The notes below the pieces were generated by a model. That model was not told where the DNA came from and ran no database searches. It worked only from the letters and a program-made list of their open reading frames with translations. A DNA stretch of 64,000 nt from the NCBI GenBank assembly GCA_032622095.1, contig CP136064.1:133927129-133991128 (forward strand), written 5' to 3'. A program made the translations under genes and the position numbers. The stretch comes from Siphonodentalium dalli. Its lineage: Eukaryota > Mollusca > Scaphopoda > Gadilida > Siphonodentaliidae. Within the stretch, counting starts at the first letter, position 1. Every line of letters starts with the position of its first letter. Shown here piece by piece: positions 35,691-46,109 of this stretch.

Positions 35691-36270
35691 AGTTTGTTTT
35701 CATAGTACCTATGTCAAACAGTCTTCACTAATGACTAATTAGCAGTTCGCAGGATTATAATACCTGTGTCAATCAGTCTTCACTAATGACTAATTACGGG
35801 ATTATAATATTCCGGCGAACTGTCACTCCGTCGAAAATGACTTTCGGCGAAATGTCCATTCCGGCGAAATTTACTTCCGACGAGGAGTCCAGTCCCCAAT
35901 CATGAATTTTCAACGTTTTCGGAAAGTTACTTTTCGCAATGTCGACGTTACGTATGTACTAGTACGGACTTTGCGGAATGTTTGCGGAATTCTTTATTTA
36001 ACGTTTCGGTAATTTTTGCGGAAAACTCAATTTAACGTTTCGGTAATTTTTGCGGAAAACTCGTGGCGTTTGCGGAAATCTTTATGTAACGTTTCGGTAA
36101 TTTTGCGGAAAACTCATGGCGTTTTTCGGAACATTTGCGGAAAAATTCAGACGATAGCGTTGCGGAAATCTCGACGTTTCGGAAAATATTTGCGGATTCC
36201 GCAAAGACTTTTGAGACGCTCCCTAACACCTTACTATAATAAGCCATTGTTATAGATAGAGTATGCACAG

Positions 36271-36643
36271 TTGACAGACGATACATTGTCTGCGGATGTG
36301 GTCACTGATGAAATAATTTCCTTCCGTGCGTTTTGTAAAACGAAGAAAGACATAAATGATGTAGACGATGGCTGCCAGTGTGCATTGAAATACAGAGAAC
36401 TGTTTCCAATTGTAGGGCAGTTAGCGGAACGCTTCGTTTGTGTGCCAGGTTTCTACCGTGGACTGTGAGAGAGCCTTCTCCACTCGGAACATTATCAAAA
36501 CCAAGTTAAGAAATAGACTATCTGTTGAATACTTGAATCAGTTGATGAAAATTTGCCTTGTTGGCCCAGCTGTTTCTGAATTTGATTTTCACCGGGCTTT
36601 CTGCGCATGGTCCGACGTGAAATCCCGTCGTATTTTATATTAA
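36271..36643 (+). pseudogene. hAT transposase C-terminal dimerisation region, frameshifted
   Basis: The first frame contains KYRELFPIVGQLAERFVC. A one-base shift near 36450 leads to QVSTVDCERAFSTRNIIKTK followed by LRNRLSVEYLNQLMKI and a stop at 36641. 'P.S...CER.FS' followed by 'K..LRN.L' is the conserved C-terminal hAT motif. Together with 30148-30598 it identifies the host element, but the frameshift and missing core make it non-functional. Confidence 0.78.
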
Positions 36644-36964
36644 TGTTTTATAAATTGATCTGCCTGTGTGTTATGTGATATGTGATGATATGTTCGTATA
36701 ATATTGATTTTAAAGTTGTTTTTGTGTTGTTTTAATTATGTTTTCATTCTGAGTATAACAAATAAAGTTTAAAACAAATATTTTAGTCATTAATTGTGAA
36801 CCGACCAGAAAACGATGATTTAATTTGGCCAAAAAACATTGGGCTAAAGTTGTTTTCATTTGGCTAATAAAATTTTCATTTGGCTAAACTTTTGGCTAAA
36901 GTTTTTTTCGGTCCAGCGTGAACACTGGTATGGAATAAGTCAAATCATTAAGTTTATCACCAAC

Positions 36965-37073
36965 CTGCCATGCCACACCAAGTTTAGCAATTTCTCGTCC
37001 TGATAATCCTTTGCTATTTGCTGCAATTTGATCACATTTAGCACCATAATCAAATTCGGCAACCTTTAACCTC
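36965..37073 (-). CDS. ATAD3: ATAD3-like AAA+ ATPase, penultimate coding exon
   Basis: This 109-bp exon encodes RLKVAEFDYGAKCDQIAANS followed by GLSGREIAKLGVAWQ, matching the ATAD3 segment after the AAA core that ends in the 'SGREIA' sensor-2-type helix. The acceptor is CTATTTTCAG and the donor CAG/GTTGGT. The first base completes an arginine codon split with the upstream exon, and the last codon is complete (phase 0). A 7.4-kb hAT element begins only 37 bp into the downstream intron (29 bp before its target duplication). Confidence 0.93.
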
Positions 37074-37610
37074 CTGAAAATAGACACGTCAATTTTTGAA
37101 ACAACTCAAGACAGTACAAGACTATGTGTTATCGGAAATACAATTCTCTTAACTCATTCAGTGCCAGTGTCGTACATATACATTGCCCTAATATTCCAAT
37201 CCATGCATCGGTGATGTATATATAAGTCGCCTGACTTCATCAATGTCATAGATGATTCCAATCTTCGACAGAATTGTATGATCACATGGTCTTCGATTTT
37301 GAATATTTCAAAATTGAAAATAATGAAATTGGACCATGACCAAAATCAAACTTGGCCTGCGCCAAATAATTTTGCATGTTGGAAGAACATCTACTGAACA
37401 ATGAATTTGTTGCCCAAATATTTGATGTCATTAAACAACATTTCACAGAAGTAATGCTAAATATAGGAAATGAGAACACTGTTACAGCTATTCACTAAAC
37501 AAATTATTGAAAGGTCCGTGAATTAGATATCTAGAGTTAATTGAAAATATTCTGTATAGGTAGGTGATATGTTCTTGATATAGCTAGTATACCAATATGG
37601 TGTATTTTCA
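37074..37610 (-). other. ATAD3 intron, start
   Basis: Ordinary AT-rich intron sequence without a recognised element. Confidence 0.5.
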
Positions 37611-38227
37611 CTGGGTACCACTGGGTGTATGACAGCCCGACTGTGTACCACTGGGTGTATGACAGCCCGACTGAGTACCACTGGGTGTATGACAGCCCTA
37701 CTGGGTACCACTGGGTGTATGACAGACCGACTGGGTACCACTGGGTGTATGACAGCCCTACTGGGTACCACTGGGTGTATGACAGACCGACTGGGTACCA
37801 CTGGGTGTATGACAGCCCGACTGGGTACCACTGGGTGTATGACAGCCCGACTGGGTGTATGACAGACCGACTGGGTACCACTGGGTGTATGACAGCCCGA
37901 GTGGGTACTACTGGGTGTATGACAGCCTGACTGGGTACCACTGGGTGTATGACAGCCCGACTGGGTACCACTGGGTGTATGACAGCCCGACTGGGTGTAT
38001 GACAGACCGACCTACTGGGTACCACTGGGTGTATGACAGCCCGACTGGGTACCACTGGGTGTATGACAGCCCGACTGGGTACCACTGGGTGTATGACAGC
38101 CCGACTGGGTACCACTGGGTGTATGACAGCCCGACTGGGTACCACTGGGTGTATGACAGCCCGAATGGGTACCACTGGGTGTATGACAGCCCGACTGGGT
38201 ACCACTGGGTGTATGACAGCCCGACTG
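37611..38227 (+). repeat. 30-bp minisatellite in ATAD3 intron
   Basis: About 20 copies of a 30-bp unit made of CTGGGTACCACTGGGTGTAT and GACAGCCCGA, including two shortened units (near 37851 and 37991). The unit is a multiple of three, so all frames are open (for example VPSRAVIHPV peptides); there is no gene and no spacer structure. Confidence 0.96.
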
Positions 38228-38329
38228 CCCACAACCAGAGCAATCACATCAAAGTTAAGTTAAAACTTTGGCTACTCAACAGTTGCAGCCAGATGAAGGT
38301 AGCCAGTGTATTTTACACATAGCTATATG

Positions 38330-38660
38330 CGAGATATAACATTTTCAAATAGAAAATACATATTTTTATTCACAAAGTAGGGATCTATGAGACCTGTTTA
38401 AAATTTATTATTTTGGTACGAAATAGCGTAAGTACATTTTGAATCGTTATTATATGACGTAGCAGGTCACGTGCCCTCTAGCTGTATTAATAGCCAGCTG
38501 GCAGCGAATTCGGCCTCTTTTCATTCTCTTAAAGATTCAAGGGTTGTGACATAGCAGCGGGGAGGGAAATCCCAATTTGGGAGGGACATGTGAGTTCAGT
38601 GTGTAAGTATCTTATTAGGGAATATGTATTTTCTATTTGAAAATGTTATATTCCCATCAA
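38330..38660. repeat. Foldback segment with 30-bp inverted arms
   Basis: The sequence from 'ataacattttcaaatag' near 38337 recurs inverted at about 38622-38652 ('ctatttgaaaatgttat'). The inner part 38380-38525 matches the reverse complement of 44545-44700 ('cagctggcagcgaattcggc', 'acgattcaaaatgtactt'). This is a repeat family with copies in both orientations. Confidence 0.75.
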
Positions 38661-38789
38661 AGATACATTACAAACTGAACTACATGATAGAATCAACTCA
38701 TAGGAGGAGGCAGCGAGGAATGAGATATTGTTGTATTTTGGTTAAGAGTGATTCTTTTGTACCTGCTGGTTAGCAACAAATGGATCCAG

Positions 38790-39740
38790 AAGGTACTAAT
38801 TCGCAGATTTGATTGATGATACATGGTAAAGTGGAGAAAGAGGAAGAATGAGCCCAATGGGCAGAATCTTTGTCCCCCACCCCTTTTGTCCTGAAGTAAG
38901 GCAAACCATCAAAGTTGAAAACCCATTAAGTAGAAATCGCCCAAAGTTCATATGCATGGACACATATGTTCCGCCTCCTCCATGGGGCAAGTTGGTCATA
39001 TGCAGAAAGCACAAACCACTCTGATCCATGGAATGTGACCGTACGAACCAAGATATCCCGACGTTTCAACACCAGAGGATATGACAAACGTAAGCACGAT
39101 TGGAAATATACCAAGACATCATTTCTGGCAAAGAAAACCCAGATTTTAATAGCCGCAGCGCCATGATTGTGAGTTTTGTGACATACTGTCGGCATGAAAG
39201 GTGCAAACCCAAATGTGGCGAACTGGTTGGAAAAATCCCTGGTAACTAAGTTCATCGTGAGCGTTATAGGAGTTAGAAACTAAGGAAGAACTGCGGAATT
39301 ACGAAATATACACGATAGGTACTGAATACCAACCTAGAGTGGAGTAAATAACTAAGAAAAAAGAGTTAACATTTGTCTGAAGTGAAGTAATATCGATACA
39401 AGGCCCATTCGGAGGAAAAAGAAACACGGAGATGGACACGAAACAAAAGTAATGAACCATGGTATAATGTTCCAGGCCAGATTGGCGTACAAATTTTGGA
39501 AGCAGACACAAAACCAGCCGAGTAGGATTGCAGAAATCCTGAAGATGTTTTTGGCATCAAAACAATCGAGAAGAAAAGTCCAGAGAGTCCCGAGTTGTAA
39601 ACTACCTCCACAGCCTGTCTATCCAATCGAGTGTTTTCAGTTACCCTGAATGTAGTGCTGAAAAGGGACGCTTGGCAGTCTGGTTGGAATATAGAAGAGC
39701 GACAGGCAGAGCAAAATCAGCCCAAAGGGAGAGTCTACCA
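38790..39740 (+). pseudogene. Degenerate coding-like region, unidentified
   Basis: Several short plus-strand frames read like protein (SPMGRIFVPHPFCPEVRQTI, later YVPPPPWGKLVICRKHKPL, then WNVTVRTKISRRFNTRGYDK). They are interrupted by stops and shifts and run up to about 39740. I do not recognise a family. The non-random composition suggests the remains of a mobile-element ORF. Confidence 0.3.
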
Positions 39741-40078
39741 TAGAGGAAGATTTGCGCTAAGAGCTCTTTCCATCAATGTATCACATTATTATAATCAACA
39801 AATTTGAAAAATGATCAAGGAAATATGGGTTGATACAAAAATCGGACTTGGCACTGAAAGGGTTAAGGCAATGCAGAGTCCCGGTAAGCGGTCTTATCAG
39901 CAATTCCACCCGAGGGTGTGCTGAACGATTGTTGTTCGTTCCACCAGCTTGTGAAAGGCGGTTGATGAAATCGGAGGTAGGTTCCAGCAGGAGCGGAAGA
40001 ACATGGTCAGAGCCGTGAACACTGGAACCCGCCCTCGGATCAGTGGAGTGCCCAGGTGACAATGTGTATTGTGTCGAG

Positions 40079-41036
40079 CAGTGTTCGCGCTGGACCGAAA
40101 AAAACTTTAGCCAAAAGTTTAGCCAAATGAAAATTTTATTAGCCAAATGAAAAAAACTTTAGCCAAATGTTTTTTAGCCAAATTAAAAAAAACTATGGCC
40201 AAATTAAATAATCGTTTTCTGGTCGGTTCACAATTAATGACTAAAACGTCAAATCTAACAGACACAGGTAAAATACACAATAATTTAACTAATTTTTATG
40301 AACTAGAAATAATTTTATATATATCATTTATTAAAAAAATATTAATCTTTATGGGGGGGTGGGGGGGGGGGGGGGGGGGGGGGGGTAACCAGGGATTGTC
40401 CTTCTTAATGTCATTAAATTTTTGTTTTATATCAATATCTTTTTTTAAATCATTAAATATTAATTATTCTTGCGAAAATATTTAAGTGACATCTGGAAAC
40501 TAATAACTTAATATTGTTACGACATTATCAAATTGCAATCTGTCATAAAAGCATGCATATTATTTTGAATGTATCGGTATTGACGACAAATATCTGTCGT
40601 GATTCACATTTGGCTGATTAAGCTATTGTCTTACACTTGGTGCTCATAAACCTTGGCCGTCATAAATACAATGTCATCATACACATGCATTGTGCAGGAG
40701 TCCCGTGAGTGACCAGACAGACAATGCGGGATTAGCGGATTAAATGTAAAATAATGATTGTTTGCTGTTTCGTGCAGAGTGACGGGTTTCCCTTTGTACT
40801 GTCCGCGATCGGGTTTCCCTTTATACAGTCGGCGATATATTCCCACTTACGATGTTTTCGGACTAGATCGTTCACATCACAGAATTGAAAACCCACTTGC
40901 CAAAAATTCATGCTTTCAGTCTCCATTTGGGGTCAAAAAAAGTTTAGCCAAAAGTTTAGCCAAATGAAATTTTTATTAGCCAAATTCGAAAAAGATTAGC
41001 CATTGGCTAATTTGGCTACCGACAGCGCGAACACTG
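40079..41036 (-). mobile_element. Non-autonomous hAT relative, 958 bp, TSD GTGTCGAG
   Basis: Ends CAGTGTTCGCGCTG and CAGCGCGAACACTG are inverted and flanked by a perfect 8-bp duplication GTGTCGAG (40071-40078 and 41037-41044). Both ends carry the same TTTGGCTAA-type subterminal repeats as the 7.4-kb element at 29568-36927, in opposite orientation. The interior has a long poly(G) run (40353-40385) and no transposase. It is a deletion derivative or MITE of that family. Confidence 0.93.
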
Positions 41037-41761
41037 GTGTCGAGCCTCACCCCAAAGTCGAATGAGAATGAGGGATTTGATTAGCCTGAGCCATGGACCT
41101 TGGGGGTACCGAAGAACAATAGCTGGACCTTTTATAAGGATCAGGAAAGGAGACTTCAAAATTGACCATGAAAATGGGTGACTGATGAGTCACTATATGA
41201 CTTGTGTCCGGGCTATTTGATCACTTGTCCCAAAGTTATTTGTTGGCAAACAACCTAAGTGAACTATGAATCATGCAAACTACACAAAATTGAGTTAATT
41301 CATAGATAAACGAAATTTGGCCCTCAAATTCCTGATACTTATTTGCAGGGAGCAAATAACTTGAAATTTTGATTAGCAAACAACCTCACATTGACATAAG
41401 TAGATAGCAATGTTCTAAAATCATAGCCAAAATTGTGAGTGACAATTTCAAACAAACAAGAGATACAAATCCAATTTTGTCTCACTGGTCGAAGGTTCGA
41501 AATAATACTCACATTCTAGAACCACGTGAACAGAGATAATATAGCAATTGGACCGCATAAATAGTGTTCTTGAAGAGAGTTCTACTCGCAAAAGGTCAAA
41601 ATAATTTGATGTTTTATGAGACCACGTTTTGCGATCGGAAGATCATGTGGGGAAATTTTTCCACAATTGTCACTCTGTTAATAATTTAAGAATTATGTGT
41701 CGTTTCCCAAATCAGAAACGAATTCACAACAAGCTAAAAAAAATTGGAATGGGTTAAAAGA

Positions 41762-42740
41762 AACAAGACAGTCAATGACTGTGGGGTCGCTCACCAGATT
41801 GCAAAGACTGGGACTCTGGAGACCAAAACAGTCAGCACTTTTCATAATCACTTTAAAAGAAGTAGATTTAAACAGGATATGTGGCTAGAGAGACTTCAAG
41901 TATGTAGCTTGGTGAAAATCCACCTTGAAATTGCCAACTGTACACTACTGATCACCCCCCTCCTCCAGCTCAACAAGTCCCCTCCCGACCGGGCTCCAGA
42001 CTCCCAAGTCTTAGGTTGGAATTTCACAACCGACACCTCAAACTTTCTCAATTGTTGGAAATTTCCAATCTCACAAGCGCCTTTTTCTAAAACCATTTAA
42101 ACATGTTTGAAGCCCAATTATCCATGGACCCAAAACACAATACATGTATGTCAGACCAATCAGTCAGGTGGTTCCAAGGTAGATGTTTTAATGAATTTGG
42201 TATTTCGATGATTTTATTGGACACAAAAGTGTTAACTCCCCATAGCCTGCCATTTCTTGACAGGTTGACCTCATTTTAACAAATCTGAATCTCAGTCACT
42301 AAAGGATCCTCCTGATTCCTCCATACTATATGTAAGCTAAATAGTCCAAACTCTCTTGAGAAGACATTTTAAGAATTACTATAGAGACATATAGTTATGT
42401 CCCTGGTCCCACCCTATTTAACCTGGTGACCCCATCTGAATAAATTTGAATCCCAGACACCAAAGAACCCTTCATACATATCATAAATATCAGTAAAATA
42501 GACCTGATGGTCCTTGTGAAGGAAGCATATTAAGAGGGAAAATGTCCTTCGCTTGGCCCCTATTTGACCAGGTGACCCCATTATAAAAAATCTGAATTGC
42601 AGTCAAGGAAGAACATTCCATTCTATATAAGCCAACTAGTTCTTGCAAACATATTTTAAGAATTACTATGTAGTGAAATAGTTAAGTCTCTTGCTCTGCC
42701 CTTATTTGACTTTGTGATCCCATTTTCACAAATCTGATAT
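41762..42740 (+). repeat. Repeat element head (gctcacc) and ~150-bp tandem units
   Basis: The head is AACAAGACAGTCAATGACTG followed by GCTCACC at 41789. From 42240 diverged units of about 150 bp recur ('ggtgaccccat', 'aaatctgaat', 'cagtcacc') and continue after an interruption at 44060-44340. A second head copy is at 44975-45014. Confidence 0.65.
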
Positions 42741-42744
42741 GGAT

Positions 42745-43500
42745 AAGAATTAAGTTCCCCAGTTGAAGTTGGTGATATTCACCCATTGAGCACCTCATTT
42801 ATGAATTTTATCTTCTGAAAATTAGGGGATATAGAAACTTCCTAGAAGGGAAATTTAACTAAAAACAATATAAATTTGATACTATAGATACTTCCCAGAA
42901 GATGAGGCCTAAGCAGAATGAGGTCTCCAGAGGGTGAATTTGGTCATGCTAGCCTGCTGTGCGGGATAGCATCACAAAAAGCGTGTCTGTTTCTACATTG
43001 TGCATGCCTGGCCTCAAGCAACACAATGTATTATACAATCAAGCCTTGAAATAGTGTGATAGTGTGTCTGTCATTTGCAGAATGAGGTCCCCAGAGGGTG
43101 AATTTAGTGACGCTAAATTCACCCTCTGGGGACCTCATTCTGATAAGGCCCTCAACTGCTATGGAAGATCTAGAATAAAATTGAATTTCCCCAGTTGAAG
43201 TTGGTGATGTTCACCCATTGGGCCCCTCAATTATGAATTTTATCTTCTGCAAATTAGGGGATATAGAAACTTCCTAGAAGGGAAATTTAACTAACAACAA
43301 TGTAAATTTGATACTATAGATACTTCCCAGAAGATGAGGCCTAAGCAGAATGAGATCTTGAGACTCTAGATACTTCCCAGAAGATGAGGCCTAAGCAGAA
43401 TAAGGTTCTCAGAGGGTGTATTTGGTTATGCTAGCCTGCTGTGTGGAGCAACATAAATTCACCCTCTGGGAACCTCATACTACAAATGCCAGACACTCTT
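42745..43500. repeat. Duplicated segment with palindrome
   Basis: A block starting CCCCAGTTGAAGTTGGTGAT is duplicated at a 432-bp offset (42757 and 43189). Each copy runs through 'cttcccagaagatgaggcct' and 'gcagaatgagg', with a third partial copy near 43365. The block interrupts the tandem units on either side. Confidence 0.8.
43078..43142. repeat. Perfect palindrome, 30-bp arms, 5-bp loop
   Basis: The left arm at 43078-43107 starts CAGAATGAGGTCCCCAGAGG. The right arm at 43113-43142 is its exact reverse complement, with loop TGACG between them. Confidence 0.97.
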
Positions 43501-43896
43501 AATTCAAACTTGGAGAAAATGAAATTAATCTGATTTTAATGACCACTGAGTGATAATGTAAACAACAAGGGTGCTTCATTGATAACACCATTAATCTCAT
43601 TTAAATTACAAATGACATGAATTACACTCTCTGGGGATGGATAGCACTATGGCATAGCAGTTGTTATCTACCCATCTGCCAGTTGTATAAACATGTATCC
43701 ATCAGAGCACATGGGTGGCTTGCTGTAGTAGTGAATACAAGGATTAAAGTAATTTACTGAACATTTCTGTACATCTGTCTGTTCCTGATTTCTCCCAAAC
43801 CCCTGATTTCAACCAAATATAGTGGAGTGACTAGAGGTACCTCCCCTCCCCTCCCAAAGATGTAATGTCATAGGTTCTTCAAAATTTTAATGAGTT

Positions 43897-44040
43897 TTTT
43901 TTTATTTTATTTAAAAATAAAATATTTTATTTAATAAAAAAAAATATATTTATTAAAAATAAAATATATATATATATATATTTATTTTTTTTGGTTAAAT
44001 TGAGAAATAAGTTAAATTGAAAAAAAAATAAAAAATTTAA
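43897..44040. repeat. A/T-only low-complexity tract
   Basis: Runs of A, T and (TA)n with almost no G or C. Confidence 0.95.
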
Positions 44041-44059
44041 GATTTATGTCCATAGCCCC

Positions 44060-44418
44060 ACCCACATTTGACCCAGTGACCTCATTTGAACAAATCTGAA
44101 CCACAGTCACCCAAGGTACCCTCATACCAAATATGAACCCATTCGGCCCGACAACTTCAGAAAAGAAGTCGTTTTAAGAATTACTATGTGGAAAAATAGT
44201 TATGGTCCTGACATCAAAACTATTTGACTTGGTGACCTCATTTGAACAAATCTGAATGAGAGTCACCTAGGGAACATCCACACCAAATATGAACCAATTC
44301 GGTATGATGGTTTCAGAGGAGAAGACGTTTAAAAAAAAGTTGACGGACGGACGGACAGACGGACGGACGACGAGTGATGACTATAGCTCCACCGGAGACT
44401 TCGTCTCAGGTGAGCTAA
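44060..44418 (+). repeat. Repeat element tail with (ACGG)n and ggtgagc hairpin
   Basis: Two more tandem units ('gacctcatttgaacaaatct' at 44080 and 44236) lead to an (ACGG)n run at 44343-44370. The end hairpin pairs TAGCTCCACC with GGTGAGCTA at 44382-44417. GGTGAGC is the reverse complement of the GCTCACC head motif at 41789. The same tail recurs at 48250-48336. Confidence 0.75.
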
Positions 44419-44544
44419 AAATGAACCGGACGACAAACGCAATAGTACAGATGGCGAAGGTGTAAGCCCAGCCATTACTGTAATAAGTACGTCCAGGTTC
44501 ATGTCACTTATCATATCACTTCCATGTATCTTGAGCACAAAGAT

Positions 44545-44745
44545 GAAAAGAGGCCGAATTCGCTGCCAGCTGGCTATTTATACAGCTAGACCTACTACGT
44601 CATATAATAACGATTCAAAATGTACTTAAGCTATTTCGTATCAAAATAATAAATTTTAAATGTTTCTCATAGATCCCTCCTTTGTGAATAAAAATGAATA
44701 TACCATGTAGTTCAGTGTGTAACGTATTTTGACGGGAATGTACAC
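44545..44745 (-). repeat. Inverted copy of 38340-38530 repeat
   Basis: The minus strand reproduces the 38340-38530 segment with few differences, including 'cagctggcagcgaattcggc' and 'cacaaagtagggatc'-like sequence. Confidence 0.8.
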
Positions 44746-45014
44746 AAAACATGCTCCATATATTATATCAACAATCTTTTGATTGCGTGTAATCTGATGT
44801 TGCGTTTGGACTAACAGTCGTCCATGTCAGTTCGACAACTCAATTATTGCCTTATATGGCTACATGATTGTCGTTTTCAAATCTGACCCAAAGAGTAATG
44901 ACCCGCCAAGACATAATGAAAGTGTCCATCAGGTAAGGTGTATTTTCTAAGTAAAAAAAAGGGGGATAACTGCACACAAATAAGACAGTCAATGACTGTT
45001 GAGATGCTCACCAT

Positions 45015-46030
45015 ATTATAAAGACTTGGAAGACTGGGACTTAAAGTCTACTGCAGTCTATACAACTACTTTCAAACATGCTATCAACTTCTCGTTCACT
45101 CTCACATAAACATAAACTGAAAATTTCATTAGAACTGTATATTCTTATCTTTGAAGTTGCCATAATGCAGCTATCAGTATAGTTTAAAGGGGCATAAAGG
45201 CTTCATAGTAGGGAAATGTGAAAACTCATAAAAGTTTGTAAAACAATCATCACAAAGAAAAAGTTGGAAATATATATACTCTTGTTCTTATTTTTATAAC
45301 TGATAATGGTACAATGATAAAATGTCGATATCAAAACCTTTGTTATGTAAAGAAGACTGTTACAGGGCCAGTCATATTATCAACAGTGATCAACTTCTGA
45401 TACAATCATCATTGTTTAAATGGGTATTACACAAGGTCAGAGCAATGAATACTATTCCAGAAAACACAGATTATCAACTGAAACATTTGATCTGCAACTT
45501 TTAATCAGTAATGTTTGTAACATTAATGTTCACATAACATGATTTCAACATGTGAAATCTTGCCACTGAGGAGTTATCAATATTAAAAATAAGAACAAAG
45601 ACTATCTTTTTTTCAATGTTTTTCTTAGTGGTATTTCATTTTAAAACCTTTTTGTTTTTTCACATATAACCACGGTGAGTGCCTTGTGTTCCTTCAAATC
45701 ATGTCAATGGATAGCATGTTCCACAAAGTAAGCAGAAAATTTAAGGAAGGGTTGATCAGAATGGCACCGCTGATAATCAACAATATTGATATAAACCTCA
45801 TTATATAGAAGAAAATGTTTAAGAGCCTACATGTATATGTACATAAGATAATAAGATCTAACTGGAAATATATCAAAACTTTGATAATATATAAGAATAT
45901 ATATATTGGTACCAAACTTAAACTCATCAGCACAAATTCTCTCTCTTGAGGAAAGGTGGGAAGTGGTAAACCTCATATCTATGCCCCTATTTCAAACAAT
46001 ATCAACCAAGGACCTTTCTCACATCAATAA
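45015..46030. other. ATAD3 intron, no feature seen
   Basis: AT-rich intron DNA following a second GCTCACC head; no gene recognised. Confidence 0.4.
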
Positions 46031-46034
46031 GTCT

Positions 46035-46103
46035 AGCAAATCCGAAGGGTCAGTATTAGGAGTTATTCACTTCGACTCCTGTAACTGACCCTTTGGATTT
46101 GCT
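46035..46103. repeat. Hairpin, 20-bp arms
   Basis: AGCAAATCCGAAGGGTCAGT (46035-46054) pairs with 46084-46103 with one mismatch. A smaller AGGAGT/ACTCCT stem lies within the loop. Confidence 0.9.
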
Positions 46104-46109
46104 TTTTCA

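Larger units (their letters stand above)
30903..36223. mobile_element. 5.3-kb TIR element with TAA target duplication
   Basis: Ends are inverted copies of GGGAGCGTCTCAAAAGTC continuing to TTTGCGGAAT (28 bp perfect), at 30903 and ending 36223. They are flanked by TAA (30900-30902 and 36224-36226). A 3-bp TWA-type duplication suggests PIF/Harbinger, but no transposase was recognised. Both subterminal regions (30920-31300 and 35920-36205) are packed with the motif TTTGCGGAA. Inside are a LINE 3' end, short tandem arrays and a further repeat pair with TTCGCCG motifs (34880-35060 and 35815-35885). Confidence 0.8.
29568..36927 (+). mobile_element. hAT element (DUF4371/TTF-finger type), 7.4 kb, decayed
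   Basis: Termini CAGTGTTCACGCTG are perfectly inverted (29568 and ending 36927) and are flanked by the 8-bp duplication GTATGGAA (29560-29567 and 36928-36935). Subterminal TTTGGCTAA motifs recur several times at both ends. Transposase N- and C-terminal pieces remain (30148-30598 and 36271-36643), but the catalytic middle is absent and the C-terminal part has a frameshift. A 5.3-kb element (30903-36223) has inserted inside. The whole lies in the last ATAD3 intron, ending 29 bp of intron away from the exon's splice donor. Confidence 0.93.

Noticed and set aside
37611-38227. CRISPR-like array
   Set aside because: Units are directly contiguous with no unique spacers, in eukaryotic intron DNA.
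37523-38322. Open frames of up to 236 residues with a ten-residue repeat
   Set aside because: Produced by the 30-bp minisatellite; equally open on the opposite strand.
40353-40385. Poly(G) tract, and poly(C) at 52897-52922, as functional elements
   Set aside because: Homopolymers of this length are prone to slippage and assembly error; no associated feature.
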